64,000 bases of DNA. Source: Reyranella massiliensis 521 (GTDB lineage: Bacteria; Pseudomonadota; Alphaproteobacteria; Reyranellales; Reyranellaceae). Below are positions 46,144 through 55,780 of the stretch, in pieces. A model generated the notes under the pieces. It was not told the origin of the DNA. It did not search any database and was given only the letters and a program-made list of their open reading frames with translations. Each line of letters opens with the position of its first letter. The stretch's first letter is position 1. The position numbers and the translations under genes were made by a program. Where the stretch lies: positions 195,002 to 259,001 of the forward strand of contig NZ_HE997181.1 in NCBI RefSeq assembly GCF_000312425.1. Reading direction: 5' to 3'.

Positions 46144-48012
46144 ATGTCGCCGTCCGATAACGAAACTGTTCCCAAGGTGAATGCCTCGCGTACCTGGGGG
46201 GTCATGGCCATACTTGGTCGCCATTTGTGGCCGAAGGGTGAAAAGACCCTGCGGGTGCGCGTGGTCATTGCGCTGGCGATGCTGGTCCTGGCCAAGGTCG
46301 TCGCGGTCTATGTCCCGCTTCTCTACAAGCAGGCGGTCGATGCGCTGGGGTCGACGGCGGCCCAAGCTGTCGCCGTCCCTGTCGTACTGATCCTGGCCTA
46401 CGGCACGGCGCGCGTGCTCTCGCAGGCCTTCGGCGAAATCCGCGACGCGGTGTTCGCGCCCGTCTCGCAGCGCGCGATCCGCAATCTCGCTTTGGAGGTC
46501 TTCGATCATCTGCATGCCCTGTCGCTGCGCTATCACCTGGAGCGGCAGACCGGCGGGCTGAGCCGCGTCATCGAACGCGGCACCCAGGGCATGGAATTCC
46601 TGATCCGCTTCACGACCTTCAACATCCTGCCGACACTGCTCGAGATCATGCTGGTCGGCGGCATCCTGTGGAGCCTCTACGACTGGCGCTTTTCAGCCGT
46701 CACGCTCGTGGTCATCGCCGGCTATGTGGTGTTCTCGATCATGCTTTCGGAATGGCGCATCAAGTTCGTGCGGCGCATGAACGATGCCGATACCGAGGCC
46801 AACGCCAAGGCGATCGACAGCCTGTTGAACTACGAGACGGTGAAGTATTTCGGCAACGAGGTGCACGAGGCGCGCCGTTTCGATGTCGGGCGGCGCCGCT
46901 ACGAGATTGCCGCGATTCGTTCCAGCCGAACCCTGTCGTTGCTCAATGTCGGCCAAGGAACCATCATTTCGATCGGCCTGGTCGCCGTCATGGTGATGGC
47001 GGGTTCGGGCGTCGTGCAGGGAACGATGACGATCGGCGACTTCGTCGCCGTGAACACCTTCCTCATCCAGCTCTATATGCCGCTCAACATGCTGGGCTTC
47101 GCCTACCGGGAAATCCGCAACGCGCTCGTCAACATGGAGAAGATGTTCGGTCTGCTCGAGGTGCCGGCGGAGATCGCCGACCGGCCGGGCGCGCCTGCGC
47201 TCAAGGTGGAGGGCGGCGAGATCGTGTTCGATCATGTCGATTTCCACTACGAACCGGCGCGGCCGATCCTGCACGATGTCAGCTTCCGCGTGCCGGCTGG
47301 CCATACAGTAGCGATCGTGGGGTCGAGCGGCGCCGGCAAATCGACCGTGTCGCGCATCCTGTTTCGCTTCTACGACGTGGCTTCTGGCAGCGTGCGCATC
47401 GACGGTCAGGACATCCGCGACGTGACGCAGTCGAGCCTGCGGGCGGCCATCGGTGTGGTGCCGCAGGACACTGTCCTGTTCAACGATACGATCTACTACA
47501 ACATCGCCTACGGCCGGCCGGACGCGACGCGCGAAGAGGTGGAGCAGGCCGCGCGCCTGGCCCGCATTCACGATTTCATCATGGCGCTGCCGCAGGGCTA
47601 CGAGGCGACGGTCGGCGAGCGCGGGCTGAAGCTTTCGGGCGGCGAGAAGCAGCGCGTGGCGATAGCCCGCACCATCCTGAAGAACCCGGCGATCCTGCTG
47701 TTCGACGAGGCGACCAGCGCCCTCGATACGCGCACCGAGCAGGAAATCCAGCGCTCGCTGGAAGAGGTGAGCCGCGGCCGTACGACGGTAGTCATCGCGC
47801 ACCGGCTCTCGACCATTATCAATGCCGACGAGATCATCGTGCTCGATCGCGGCCGGGTCGTCGAGCGCGGGCATCATGCAGATCTGCTGGCCATGAACGG
47901 CGCCTATGCCGAGATGTGGCGGCGCCAGCAGGAAGCCGCAGCCGAAGCCGAGCGAAAGGTCGAGGAGCCGCCGTCCCTGCGGTCGGAAGGCCATCTGCGT
48001 GTCGCCGAGTAA
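46144..48012 (+). CDS. Atm1/ABCB7-type ABC exporter (fused membrane and ATPase domains)
   Basis: 622 residues. Six membrane helices in the first 330 residues, including the Atm1/HMT1 hallmark NYETVKYFGNEVHEARRF. The ATPase domain carries Walker A SSGAGKST (about residue 395), signature LSGGEKQRVAIART, Walker B ILLFDEATSALD and the H-loop AHRLST. Bacterial Atm1 proteins export glutathione conjugates and metal-thiol compounds. The start at 46144 (MSPSDNE) is preferred over an upstream TTG. The stop overlaps the MFS start by 14 bp. Confidence 0.93.
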   Translation: MSPSDNETVPKVNASRTWGVMAILGRHLWPKGEKTLRVRVVIALAMLVLAKVVAVYVPLLYKQAVDALGSTAAQAVAVPVVLILAYGTARVLSQAFGEIRDAVFAPVSQRAIRNLALEVFDHLHALSLRYHLERQTGGLSRVIERGTQGMEFLIRFTTFNILPTLLEIMLVGGILWSLYDWRFSAVTLVVIAGYVVFSIMLSEWRIKFVRRMNDADTEANAKAIDSLLNYETVKYFGNEVHEARRFDVGRRRYEIAAIRSSRTLSLLNVGQGTIISIGLVAVMVMAGSGVVQGTMTIGDFVAVNTFLIQLYMPLNMLGFAYREIRNALVNMEKMFGLLEVPAEIADRPGAPALKVEGGEIVFDHVDFHYEPARPILHDVSFRVPAGHTVAIVGSSGAGKSTVSRILFRFYDVASGSVRIDGQDIRDVTQSSLRAAIGVVPQDTVLFNDTIYYNIAYGRPDATREEVEQAARLARIHDFIMALPQGYEATVGERGLKLSGGEKQRVAIARTILKNPAILLFDEATSALDTRTEQEIQRSLEEVSRGRTTVVIAHRLSTIINADEIIVLDRGRVVERGHHADLLAMNGAYAEMWRRQQEAAAEAERKVEEPPSLRSEGHLRVAE

Positions 48013-49165
48013 CGTAGCGTCCGCGGGCGTCGCCAATCCCTGGCGCGCGCTGCTGCCGATCTACCTCGCTTGCCTTGCCTTTGGCATCCAGGTCGGCACT
48101 TCCATGCCGCTGGTCCCGCTGGCGCTGGAGCGGCAGGGCGTCGACAAGTTCATGATCGGTATCGTGGGGGCGGCCTGGGGTGTGGGCATGATCGCGACCA
48201 CGCCGTTCGTGCCGGCCCTTGTCGCACGGCTGGGGGCGGTGCCGCTGATCTGCGGATCGGCGGTCGTCAGCGCCGCATTGTCGGTGGCTTTCGCGCTCAC
48301 CGAGGGCGTGCCGCTGTGGTTCACGCTCACGCTGCTTCAAGGCGTGGTCGGCGGCGTGCCGTGGGTCGTGAGCGAGATCTGGATCAACCTGGTGGTCGAC
48401 GAGAAACGCCGTGGCCGTGCCATGGCGGTCTACGCGACCCTGATCGCCGCCGGCATGGCGCTTGGTCCTCTGATCCTGCAGTTCGTCGGCCTCTATGGGC
48501 CGCGCCCCTTTCTGGTGGCCGCCGGGATCATGCTCGTTGTCATTCTGCCGCTGCTGCCGGCATGGAAGTCGGCGCCACCCGTGACGCTGGTCGAGAATAG
48601 CGGCCTGTGGCGTGTCATACGGGCGGCGCCCGTGGCCATGCTGGCGGCTTTTGCCTGCGGGTTGGGCGAGCAGGTCGCCTTCAGCTTTCTGCCAATCTTC
48701 GCGGTCGGCGCAAATGTCTCGGCCGAAACGGGGGCGCTGTGGCTCTCGGCGTTCGTGATCGGCAACATCGTCCTTCAGTGGCCGATCGGCTGGGCGGCCG
48801 ACGAACTCGATCGCCGTTCCGTGCTGGCTGTCTGCGCATTGGCGAGTGCCGCGCTGGTGGCGTCGATCGGATTCATCGATCCGCAGTCGTACGGCATCCT
48901 GGGCGTGCTGGTGCTGTGGGGCGGCATTTCCTTCGGCATCTACACCGTCGGCCTGGCGCTGCTGGGCCAGCATTTCAGCGGCGGCGACATTGCCCGCGCC
49001 AATGCCGCTTTCACCATCATGTATACCGTGGCGGGTCTGGTCGGCCGGCCGATTGCCGGCGGCGCCATGGATGTGATGGGCCGGTCCGGCATGACCTTCA
49101 CGGTGATGTTTTTCTACGCCTTTGCGGGCGTGGCCGCCTTGCTGGCAATGCGCCGTCGCGGCTGA
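47999..49165 (+). CDS. MFS transporter
   Basis: 388 residues from a GTG at 47999 that overlaps the end of the ABC gene and has GGAAGG upstream. About 12 hydrophobic segments; the MFS loop is GRAMAVYATLIAAGMALGP, and the central region has NIVLQWPIGWAADELDRRSV. The order resembles the YcaD/YfkF-like sugar-or-drug MFS group, but the substrate cannot be told. Same operon direction as the Atm1-type exporter and meaB. Confidence 0.88.
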   Translation: MSPSNVASAGVANPWRALLPIYLACLAFGIQVGTSMPLVPLALERQGVDKFMIGIVGAAWGVGMIATTPFVPALVARLGAVPLICGSAVVSAALSVAFALTEGVPLWFTLTLLQGVVGGVPWVVSEIWINLVVDEKRRGRAMAVYATLIAAGMALGPLILQFVGLYGPRPFLVAAGIMLVVILPLLPAWKSAPPVTLVENSGLWRVIRAAPVAMLAAFACGLGEQVAFSFLPIFAVGANVSAETGALWLSAFVIGNIVLQWPIGWAADELDRRSVLAVCALASAALVASIGFIDPQSYGILGVLVLWGGISFGIYTVGLALLGQHFSGGDIARANAAFTIMYTVAGLVGRPIAGGAMDVMGRSGMTFTVMFFYAFAGVAALLAMRRRG

Positions 49166-49179
49166 TAAACCTCCGCCGC

Positions 49180-50178
49180 ATGAGCGCGTCTGTCGCCATA
49201 TCGGATAGTTCCGCCGATCCGCTGCTTGCGCCGCTGCTCGCGGGCGACCGGCGGGCACTGGCGCAGGCCATCACCCTGATCGAATCGACACGCAGCGACC
49301 ATCGCGCGCGCGCCGATGCGTTGCTCGCCGCGATATTGCCGCACAGCGGCAAGTCGGTGCGGCTCGGCATCACCGGCGTGCCCGGCGTCGGCAAATCGAC
49401 CCTGATCGAACGCTTCGGCCTGTCGCTGCTGGAGCGCGGGCGCTCGCTGGCCGTGTTGGCGATCGATCCTTCCTCGAAGCGCGGCGGCGGCTCGATCCTG
49501 GGCGACAAGACACGCATGGAGGAGCTGTCGCGCCGGCATGAGGCCTTCATCCGGCCGTCGCCGGCGGGCATCACCTTGGGCGGCGTGGCCCGGCGGACCC
49601 GCGAGACCATGCTGCTGGTCGAGGCCGCGGGTTTCGACACGGTGATCGTCGAGACGGTAGGCGTCGGCCAGTCGGAGACGGCCGTCGCCGACATGGTCGA
49701 CATGTTCATCGTCCTGCTGCTGCCGGCAGGCGGCGACGATTTGCAGGGCATCAAGCGCGGCGTGATCGAACTCGCCGACCTCATCGTGGTCAACAAGGCC
49801 GATGGCGATCTCAAGGCCACGGCGAAGCGGTCGGCTTCCGACTATCAGCACGCGCTGCGCATGCTGCGCTCGCCGACTGCTGGATGGACACCGGAGGTCA
49901 CGACCTCCTCCGCCCAGACGGGCGAGGGCGTGGCGGAGATCTGGCAGATCGTCGAACGATTCAATGCCGCCGTCGGCGAGAAGGGTATCGCCCGGCGCCG
50001 GGCGGAGCAGGCCCGAGCCTGGATGTGGAACGAGGTCGGCGAGACGCTCCTGGCCGAGCTGCGCCGACACCCCGAGGTCCGCAAGCTGGTGAGCGGGCTG
50101 GAGCGCGAAGTCGAGGCAGGTCGGGCTACCCCGGCGGCAGCGGCCCGGCGTATGCTGGAGGCCTTCCATGGCCGCTAA
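49180..50178 (+). CDS. meaB: Methylmalonyl-CoA mutase-associated GTPase MeaB
   Basis: 332 residues, G3E family. P-loop [24 protein letters not shown] (switch/Mg region), [22 protein letters not shown] base-recognition motif. MeaB guards and repairs the B12 cofactor on methylmalonyl-CoA mutase. The mutase lies upstream on the same strand but not next door. Overlaps ycgN by 11 bp. The start at 49180 is the first ATG of the conserved frame. Confidence 0.95.
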   Translation: MSASVAISDSSADPLLAPLLAGDRRALAQAITLIESTRSDHRARADALLAAILPHSGKSVRLGITGVPGVGKSTLIERFGLSLLERGRSLAVLAIDPSSKRGGGSILGDKTRMEELSRRHEAFIRPSPAGITLGGVARRTRETMLLVEAAGFDTVIVETVGVGQSETAVADMVDMFIVLLLPAGGDDLQGIKRGVIELADLIVVNKADGDLKATAKRSASDYQHALRMLRSPTAGWTPEVTTSSAQTGEGVAEIWQIVERFNAAVGEKGIARRRAEQARAWMWNEVGETLLAELRRHPEVRKLVSGLEREVEAGRATPAAAARRMLEAFHGR

Positions 50179-50650
50179 ATCGCTCCTGAGACGCGCCCGC
50201 CGCGCTGCCGAAGCCCAGAAGGAACCCTTCTGGAAGCGCAAGACCCTGGCGCAGATGACCAAGCAGGAGTGGGAATCGCTCTGCGACGGCTGCGGCATGT
50301 GCTGCGTCAACAAGCTGGAAGACGAGGGCACCGGCGAGCTCGCCCAGACCGATACCTGCTGCAAGCTCCTGGACCCCAAGACGGCCCGCTGCCGGGACTA
50401 CAAGAACCGTAAGAAGATCGTGCCCGACTGTATCCAGCTCACCCCAAAGGTTGTGGCCAAGATGGATTGGCTCCCCAAGACCTGTGGGTACCGGCTGGTC
50501 CATTTCGGCCAGGACCTCTATTGGTGGCATCCTTTGATCTCGGGCGATCCGAACACTGTGCACGATGCCGGAATCTCGGCCCGCGGCCGGGTAATTCCCG
50601 AGGATCAGGTCGAGGATATCAGCGAAAGAGTCGTGGACTGGTTTGCTTGA
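50168..50650 (+). CDS. YcgN/UPF0260 family cysteine-cluster protein
   Basis: 160 residues. [26 protein letters not shown] with Cys-x2-Cys-x2-Cys-Cys, then [21 protein letters not shown], and [20 protein letters not shown] are signature blocks of the UPF0260 (YcgN) family. The cysteines probably bind zinc or an Fe-S cluster. Function unknown. Its ATG lies inside meaB; a promoter and a hairpin for rpmB follow immediately. Confidence 0.92.
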   Translation: MAAKSLLRRARRAAEAQKEPFWKRKTLAQMTKQEWESLCDGCGMCCVNKLEDEGTGELAQTDTCCKLLDPKTARCRDYKNRKKIVPDCIQLTPKVVAKMDWLPKTCGYRLVHFGQDLYWWHPLISGDPNTVHDAGISARGRVIPEDQVEDISERVVDWFA

Positions 50651-50675
50651 CGGGACCCGCTTCGGCCCGTAAAAA
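50647..50675 (+). promoter_or_regulatory. Candidate sigma-70 promoter for rpmB
   Basis: TTGACG (50647-50652), 17-base spacer, TAAAAA (50670-50675): 5/6 and 4/6 matches with ideal spacing. It overlaps the ycgN stop. Initiation near 50682 would place the downstream hairpin at the very 5' end of the rpmB mRNA. Confidence 0.4.
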
Positions 50676-50710
50676 GCCCGCCTTCCCGCCCTTCGGCGGG
50701 ATCGTTTTTT
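50671..50710 (+). terminator. Intrinsic terminator-like hairpin between ycgN and rpmB
   Basis: CCCGCC-CTTC-GGCGGG (50685-50700) followed by ATCG and six T (50705-50710). A second CCCGCC at 50677-50682 could pair with the same GGCGGG, and AAAAA at 50671-50675 faces the T run. It ends 13 bases before the rpmB ATG. It probably terminates the Atm1-MFS-meaB-ycgN transcript. Confidence 0.75.
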
Positions 50711-50723
50711 AGCGGATATCGCC

Positions 50724-51035
50724 ATGCCTCGTCGTTGCGCCCTTTCGGGCAAGGCCGTTCAGTACGGCAACAATGTGAGCCACGCGAACAACAAGTCGCG
50801 GCGTCGCTTCATGTCCAACCTGCAGGTCGCTTCGGTCCTGTCCGACGCGTTGGGCCACTCTGTGCGCCTGCGTCTGACGCCGCGCGGCATCAAGACGATC
50901 GAGCACAATGGCGGCATCGACGCCTACCTGCTCGGCACCAACGACAGCAAGCTCAGCCCGGAGATGAAGGTGCTGAAGCGTCGCGTCGTGTCGGCCAAGA
51001 CCAAGAAGGACGCCAAGGTCGCAGCCGCGGCCTAA
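50724..51035 (+). CDS. rpmB: Large ribosomal subunit protein bL28
   Basis: 103 residues, the usual length for alphaproteobacterial L28. MPRRCALSGKAVQYGNNVSHANNKSRRRF is the conserved N-terminus and RLRLTPRGIKTIEHNGGIDAYL the core. It has no zinc-binding CXXC pairs, which is normal for this lineage. The gene is separated from ycgN by a terminator-like hairpin and lacks a strong ribosome site. Confidence 0.97.
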   Translation: MPRRCALSGKAVQYGNNVSHANNKSRRRFMSNLQVASVLSDALGHSVRLRLTPRGIKTIEHNGGIDAYLLGTNDSKLSPEMKVLKRRVVSAKTKKDAKVAAAA

Positions 51036-51049
51036 GCTCTTCCTTTCTC

Positions 51050-51073
51050 TCCTCCCCAATCGATTGGGGAGGA
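51050..51073. repeat. Perfect 24-bp palindrome between convergent rpmB and phytase-esterase genes
   Basis: TCCTCCCCAATC followed by its exact reverse complement, with no loop. It lies 14 bases past the rpmB stop and five before the stop of the convergent gene. No T run follows on the plus strand; the minus strand runs into GAGAAAGGAAG. It could be a terminator for both, or a copy of a dispersed palindromic element. Confidence 0.6.
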
Positions 51074-51078
51074 CGGCG

Positions 51079-52074
51079 CTATGGCGCCAGCTCGAACAGC
51101 ATCAAGATATTGCGCTGAAGCGGATTGAAGTTGTCGTCCGAGATCAGCCACAGCAACGTCTCGCCGCGTGCGCCGCGGCTCGACGACAGGCCTTCGAGAT
51201 TGTCGACAGGATAGGGCGAGGCGAGGAACGCGAGTTCTTCCGCCTTCACCGTCGCGCCCGGCTTGAGCTGTGCGGCCTCGAAATGCATGGCCCGCACGCG
51301 CACGCCGCGTATCAGATCGAACGCCCGTTCGAGAGTAGCGAAGGACCCGTCGGGGAGCACGGTGATGGCGGTCGGCCTGAAGTTGGGGATCGTGGCGTAG
51401 CTGAAGCTGCTCCAGGTGTAGCGGCCGTTTCCGGTGGGCTGCCCGATCCAGCCAACGACGCTCTCGGGCTTGAGGCTGTATTCCTCGCTGATCGCGATCA
51501 CGGTGCCGTCGGGCAGCGCCGTCAGCGCCTCGATACCACCATTAGAAGGCTGGCGGCCGATATCGGCCGGCCCCTCGATGGGCAGCGGCAGGGCATCGAG
51601 CGTGCGGTACTGCCACAGCCGATGCCGGCGCTCGAAGGCCACCAGCCACGATCCGTCGGGCAGGCGTGCCATCGCTTCGGCATCGGCCTCGGCCTTCTTC
51701 TCGATCAGCTTGCCGTCGAGACCGTGCATCTGGCCGATGGTTGCCGTACTCAGACCGGCGAGATCGCCCTTGGCATCGTAGTCGATGATGGCGGTAAGCC
51801 AGGCGCCTTCATCGGAGATCGAGGTGAGCGAGCGGCCATCAGGCGTGACGTGCAGGTCGGACCAGCCGCCGAAGTGGGGCGAATCCGCCTTCATCTCGAT
51901 GCCGCCGCGCCAGATCAGACGGCCGATACGGGTCGCGTCCGGCTCGTCGAGCTTGAAGGTGAGCGCAGAACTGTGGATCGCGACCGGCTTTTCCTGCGCC
52001 TCGGCCGGAGGCGGCGAGACGCTGGTGCAGGCCGCGACAAGCAGGCAGAGCGTAAGAAGGAAGCGGTTCGCCAC
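51079..52074 (-). CDS. Esterase-like activity of phytase family lipoprotein
   Basis: 331 residues from a GTG at 52074. Lipobox VAAC at residues 13-16 (LLVAACTSV). The remainder is a beta-propeller of the phytase-esterase-like family: GGWSDLHVTPDGRSLTSISDEGAW, ADAEAMARLPDGSWLVAFERRHRLW, and VDNLEGLSSSRGARGETLLWLISDDNFN. Such proteins are annotated from a dual phytase/esterase and have no proven role here. Five bases downstream of cobT on the same strand, a conserved neighbourhood. Confidence 0.9.
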   Translation of the reverse strand: MANRFLLTLCLLVAACTSVSPPPAEAQEKPVAIHSSALTFKLDEPDATRIGRLIWRGGIEMKADSPHFGGWSDLHVTPDGRSLTSISDEGAWLTAIIDYDAKGDLAGLSTATIGQMHGLDGKLIEKKAEADAEAMARLPDGSWLVAFERRHRLWQYRTLDALPLPIEGPADIGRQPSNGGIEALTALPDGTVIAISEEYSLKPESVVGWIGQPTGNGRYTWSSFSYATIPNFRPTAITVLPDGSFATLERAFDLIRGVRVRAMHFEAAQLKPGATVKAEELAFLASPYPVDNLEGLSSSRGARGETLLWLISDDNFNPLQRNILMLFELAP

Positions 52075-52079
52075 CGGGG

Positions 52080-54020
52080 TTAGGCGGCGCGCTTGCCGGA
52101 TTTACCGCTGGTCTTGCCTGGAGTCGCCTTGGCGCCGCCGCGGCCACGCTGGCCGCCGCCGCGAGCCGCGCGCACGTCCTTGGCGTCCTCCTCGTCGAAC
52201 AGCGAGGCGAGCTGCTCCATCATCGTGCCGCCGAGCTGGTCGGCGTCGACGATGGTGACGGCGCGGCGGTAGTAGCGCGTGACGTCGTGGCCGATGCCGA
52301 TGGCAATCAGCTCGACCGGCGAGCGCGTCTCGATCCAGTCGATGACGTCGCGCAGGTGGCGTTCGAGATAGTTGCCCGGATTGACCGACAGCGTGGAATC
52401 GTCGACCGGCGCGCCATCCGAGATCACCATCATGATCTTGCGCTCTTCGGGGCGCGGCAGCAGGCGGTTGTGTGCCCAGAGCAGCGCTTCGCCGTCGATG
52501 TTCTCCTTGAGGATACCCTCGCGCAGCATCAGGCCGAGATTCTTGCGGGCGCGCCGCCACGGGGCGTCGGCCGGCTTGTAGATGATGTGGCGCAGATCGT
52601 TGAGACGCCCCGGATTGGCCGGCTTGCCGGCGGCGAGCCACTGCTCGCGGCTCTGGCCACCCTTCCAGGCGCGCGTCGTGAAGCCCAGGATCTCGACCTT
52701 GACGCCGCAGCGCTCGAGCGTGCGAGCTAGGATGTCGGCACTCATGGCCGCGACCGTGATCGGCCGGCCGCGCATGGAACCGGAATTGTCGATCAGCAGC
52801 GACACGACGGTGTCGCGGAAGTTCGTGTCCTTCTCCTTCTTGAAGGAGAGGGCATGCATGGGATTCGCGACGATGCGGGCCAAACGCGCCGCGTCGAGCG
52901 TGCCTTCGTCGAGGTCGAAGTCCCAGGAGCGATTCTGCTGCGCCATCAGGCGGCGCTGCAGCCGGTTGGCCAGCTTGCCGATCACGCCCTGCAGGTGCGA
53001 GAGCTGCTGGTCCAAGTGATTGCGCAGGCGGCCGAGTTCCTCGGCGTCGCACAGCTGGTCGGCTTCGACGATCTCGTCGAACTTCACCGTATAGGCGTGA
53101 TACTGCTGGCCCAGCGGCTCGTTGGAAAGCGCACCCGGCGGCAGCCACGGACGTTCCGCGCGGCCGGGCTCCTCTTCGTCGCCCGAGCCCATCTGCATCT
53201 CGGTCTGGGCCTGGTCGGCGACGGTCTCCGAGGCATCTTCCTGCTCGGAGGCGTCCTCAGTCTCTTCGCCCTGGGCGCCGTAGCCCTGGGTCTCGCTCGA
53301 ATCGCTCTGATCGTCGCCGGTCTCGTTGGACTGACCGTCCGCGTTCTCCTGATCCTGGCTCTCTTCGGTGTCGTCGTCCTGCAGGTCGGCCGTTTCGTCG
53401 CCGAGCTTGAGGTCGCGAATGAGCTGGCGCGCGGCGCGCGCAAAGGTTTCCTGGTTGCCGAGAGAATCGCGCAGCTTCTGGAAGTCACGGCCGGCCGCGC
53501 TCTCCACATCGGCGCGCCACATGTCGACCATCGCCTTGGCGGACTCAGGCGGTGCGGCGCCGAGCAGCTGCTCGCGCGCGATCAGCCCGATCACGTCGGC
53601 GAGTGGCGCATCTTCCTTGGTCTTGATGCGGGCGTGGCCGCGCTGGTCGGAGCGCTGGCGCCACAGGGCCGCGAGATTGTCGGCGACGCCGGCCATCTTG
53701 CGGGCGCCCAGAGCCTCGACGCGGACCTGTTCGACCGCCTCGAAGATCGCGCGGGCGGTCTCGCCGCGCGGCACGCGGCGCAGATGGGTCTTACGGTCGT
53801 GATGGCGCAGCTTCAGCGCCATCGAATCGGCTTCGCCGCGGACACGGCTGACATCCTCGACCGGCAAGTCCCGCGCCGGCACGGTGATGCGGGCCTCGCT
53901 GCCGAGCAGCGAGCCACCATCGGGAACGAACGAGACGTTCACTTCCTTGCGCGAAACCGCCCGCATTGTGGTGGCGGTGACGCGGCGGAACTCCTCGAGG
54001 GGAGTCGTGTCCTTGGCCAT
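52080..54020 (-). CDS. cobT: Cobaltochelatase subunit CobT
   Basis: 646 residues. N-terminal chelatase-associated domain ([20 protein letters not shown]), an acidic Glu/Asp/Gln-rich middle (about residues 215-300, with [19 protein letters not shown]), and a C-terminal von Willebrand A domain with the MIDAS motif IDNSGSMRG (about residue 410) and [10 protein letters not shown]. With CobS it forms the AAA+ engine that helps CobN insert cobalt into hydrogenobyrinic acid a,c-diamide in aerobic B12 synthesis. A Lys/Gly-rich tail ends the chain. CobN is not in the window. Confidence 0.96.
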   Translation of the reverse strand: MAKDTTPLEEFRRVTATTMRAVSRKEVNVSFVPDGGSLLGSEARITVPARDLPVEDVSRVRGEADSMALKLRHHDRKTHLRRVPRGETARAIFEAVEQVRVEALGARKMAGVADNLAALWRQRSDQRGHARIKTKEDAPLADVIGLIAREQLLGAAPPESAKAMVDMWRADVESAAGRDFQKLRDSLGNQETFARAARQLIRDLKLGDETADLQDDDTEESQDQENADGQSNETGDDQSDSSETQGYGAQGEETEDASEQEDASETVADQAQTEMQMGSGDEEEPGRAERPWLPPGALSNEPLGQQYHAYTVKFDEIVEADQLCDAEELGRLRNHLDQQLSHLQGVIGKLANRLQRRLMAQQNRSWDFDLDEGTLDAARLARIVANPMHALSFKKEKDTNFRDTVVSLLIDNSGSMRGRPITVAAMSADILARTLERCGVKVEILGFTTRAWKGGQSREQWLAAGKPANPGRLNDLRHIIYKPADAPWRRARKNLGLMLREGILKENIDGEALLWAHNRLLPRPEERKIMMVISDGAPVDDSTLSVNPGNYLERHLRDVIDWIETRSPVELIAIGIGHDVTRYYRRAVTIVDADQLGGTMMEQLASLFDEEDAKDVRAARGGGQRGRGGAKATPGKTSGKSGKRAA

Positions 54021-54035
54021 GGAGGCGCTCTCTAC

Positions 54036-55040
54036 CTAGTGCAGCTTGCCGCCCTTGGCGCTGCCGGCCGGCAATTCCTTGCCGAAGCAGCGCTGGTAGT
54101 ACTCGGCGAGCGTGCTGCGCTCGACCTCGTCGCACTTGTTGAGGAAGGTGAGACGGAATGCGAAGCCGACATCACCGCCGAAGATGCGCGCGTTCTCGGC
54201 CCAGGTGATCACCGTACGCGGCGACATCACGGTCGAGATATCGCCGGCGATGAAGCCGGCGCGCGTCAGGTCGGCGAGCGCCACCATGGCGGAGATCGTC
54301 TTGCGGCCTTCGTCGTTGTCGTAGAACGGCGTCTTGGCCGAGACGATGTTCACTTCCTGATCGTGCGGCAGGTAGTTCAGCGTCGTCACGATCGACCAGC
54401 GGTCCATCTGGCCCTGGTTGATCTGCTGCGTACCGTGATAGAGGCCGGTCGTGTCGCCGAGGCCGACCGTGTTGGCGGTCGAGAACAGGCGGAAGGCCGG
54501 GTGAGGGCGGATCACCTTGTTCTGGTCGAGCAGGGTGAGCTTGCCTTCGACTTCGAGCACGCGCTGGATCACGAACATCACGTCGGCGCGGCCGGCGTCG
54601 TATTCGTCGAACACCAGAGCGGTCGGGTTCTGCAGCGCCCAGGGCAGGATGCCTTCACGGAATTCCGTGATCTGCTTGCCGTCGCGCAGCACGATCGCAT
54701 CCTTGCCGATAAGATCGATACGGCTGATGTGGCTGTCGAGGTTGACGCGGATGCAAGGCCAGTTGAGGCGCGCCGCGACCTGCTCGATGTGGGTCGACTT
54801 GCCGGTACCGTGATAGCCCTGGACCATGACACGGCGGTTGTGGGCGAAGCCAGCGAGGATCGCCATCGTCGTGTCGTGATCGAACAGGTAGGCGTCATCG
54901 ACTTCGGGGACATGTTCGGTCGCCGCGCTGAAAGCAGGCACCTCCATGTCGGTGTCGATGCCAAACAGCTGGCGGGCGGAAACCTTGATATCCGGCATGC
55001 CCGACACATTCTGGCGGGCCGCGGTCGTCGTCGAAGCCAT
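54036..55040 (-). CDS. cobS: Cobaltochelatase subunit CobS
   Basis: 334 residues. AAA+ ATPase: Walker [11 protein letters not shown] (about residue 75), Walker [16 protein letters not shown], sensor [21 protein letters not shown], and [17 protein letters not shown] at the N-terminus. Partner of CobT, 15 bp upstream. The ATG at 55040 has AGGA nine bases upstream; a hairpin with a T run sits just before it. Confidence 0.96.
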   Translation of the reverse strand: MASTTTAARQNVSGMPDIKVSARQLFGIDTDMEVPAFSAATEHVPEVDDAYLFDHDTTMAILAGFAHNRRVMVQGYHGTGKSTHIEQVAARLNWPCIRVNLDSHISRIDLIGKDAIVLRDGKQITEFREGILPWALQNPTALVFDEYDAGRADVMFVIQRVLEVEGKLTLLDQNKVIRPHPAFRLFSTANTVGLGDTTGLYHGTQQINQGQMDRWSIVTTLNYLPHDQEVNIVSAKTPFYDNDEGRKTISAMVALADLTRAGFIAGDISTVMSPRTVITWAENARIFGGDVGFAFRLTFLNKCDEVERSTLAEYYQRCFGKELPAGSAKGGKLH

Positions 55041-55052
55041 CACACGGATCCT

Positions 55053-55081
55053 ACAAAACAATGCCCGCCAAATTGCGGGCA
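55053..55081 (-). terminator. Hairpin terminator between the J-domain gene and cobS
   Basis: On the minus strand TGCCCGC-AATTTG-GCGGGCA (55081-55062) is followed by TTGTTTTGT. It should end transcripts of the J-domain gene, but it lies only 13-22 bases before the cobS ATG, so any cobS promoter upstream of it would have to read through. Confidence 0.6.
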
Positions 55082-55151
55082 AAACAATAGTCGCAGGCCA
55101 GTTTGTGCACCGCAAGCGGCCAATTGGCGGGTCTGCCCTGAGCAGGGCTAA

Positions 55152-55733
55152 TCACTCCACGGGAAGGTGCTCCGAGGCCCGCAGAGTGGAATAGGCGGCG
55201 TTGATTTCCTTGAGCTTTTCCTCGGCCGCCCGGGCCCCGCCATTGGCATCCGGGTGGTGCAGCTTGACCAGCGCCTTGTAACGAGATTTCACGACAGCCT
55301 GAGTAAGCGGCCATGAAAGTTCAAGGACATCGAGGGCGTTGCGCTCGGCCGGTGTCAGTTGCTCGCTGCCATCGAGTTTGGGCGGCGGCCGCTCGCCCAG
55401 GCCCGCATCGTCGGCCAGGCCCAGCGGGTCCTTCAGATTGGCGTAGGAATTGCCGTTGCGCCGGGCGCCGAGCGGCCAGACCGGCCGGCGCCAGGTCGTA
55501 TCCGCGCGGATATGAGCTTCGATCTGATCGGCGCCGAGGCCGGCGAAGTAGTCCCACTTCTTATTATACTCGCGGACGTGCTCCAGGCAGAACCAGCGGT
55601 ACTCGTCGAGACGATCGCGCGCGCGAGGCGCGCGGAACTCGCCCTGCATCCGGCAGCCGGGCGCTTCGCAGACCCGCTGATGCGGGAGCGGCCCGTCTGT
55701 GGCCGTCAGTGGTTTGGCTCGCCGTCGAGACAT
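55152..55733 (-). CDS. J-domain (DnaJ-like) protein with N-terminal Cys motif
   Basis: 193 residues. The N-terminal half has a probable zinc site (VCEAPGCRMQGEF and WFCLEHVREYN: Cys-x4-Cys, Cys-x2-His) and the conserved NKKWDYFAGLGADQIEAH. The C-terminal 65 residues form a J domain with the HPD motif in LVKLHHPDANGG and KLKEINAAYSTLR. This layout is common in alphaproteobacteria next to bolA and cobS. A co-chaperone for an Hsp70 is likely. Divergent from bolA (47 bp). Confidence 0.92.
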   Translation of the reverse strand: MSRRRAKPLTATDGPLPHQRVCEAPGCRMQGEFRAPRARDRLDEYRWFCLEHVREYNKKWDYFAGLGADQIEAHIRADTTWRRPVWPLGARRNGNSYANLKDPLGLADDAGLGERPPPKLDGSEQLTPAERNALDVLELSWPLTQAVVKSRYKALVKLHHPDANGGARAAEEKLKEINAAYSTLRASEHLPVE

Positions 55734-55780
55734 TCGGCTAATATGTGTTCGGGAGTTGCAGTGAGCAAGAGAGGCAAGTG

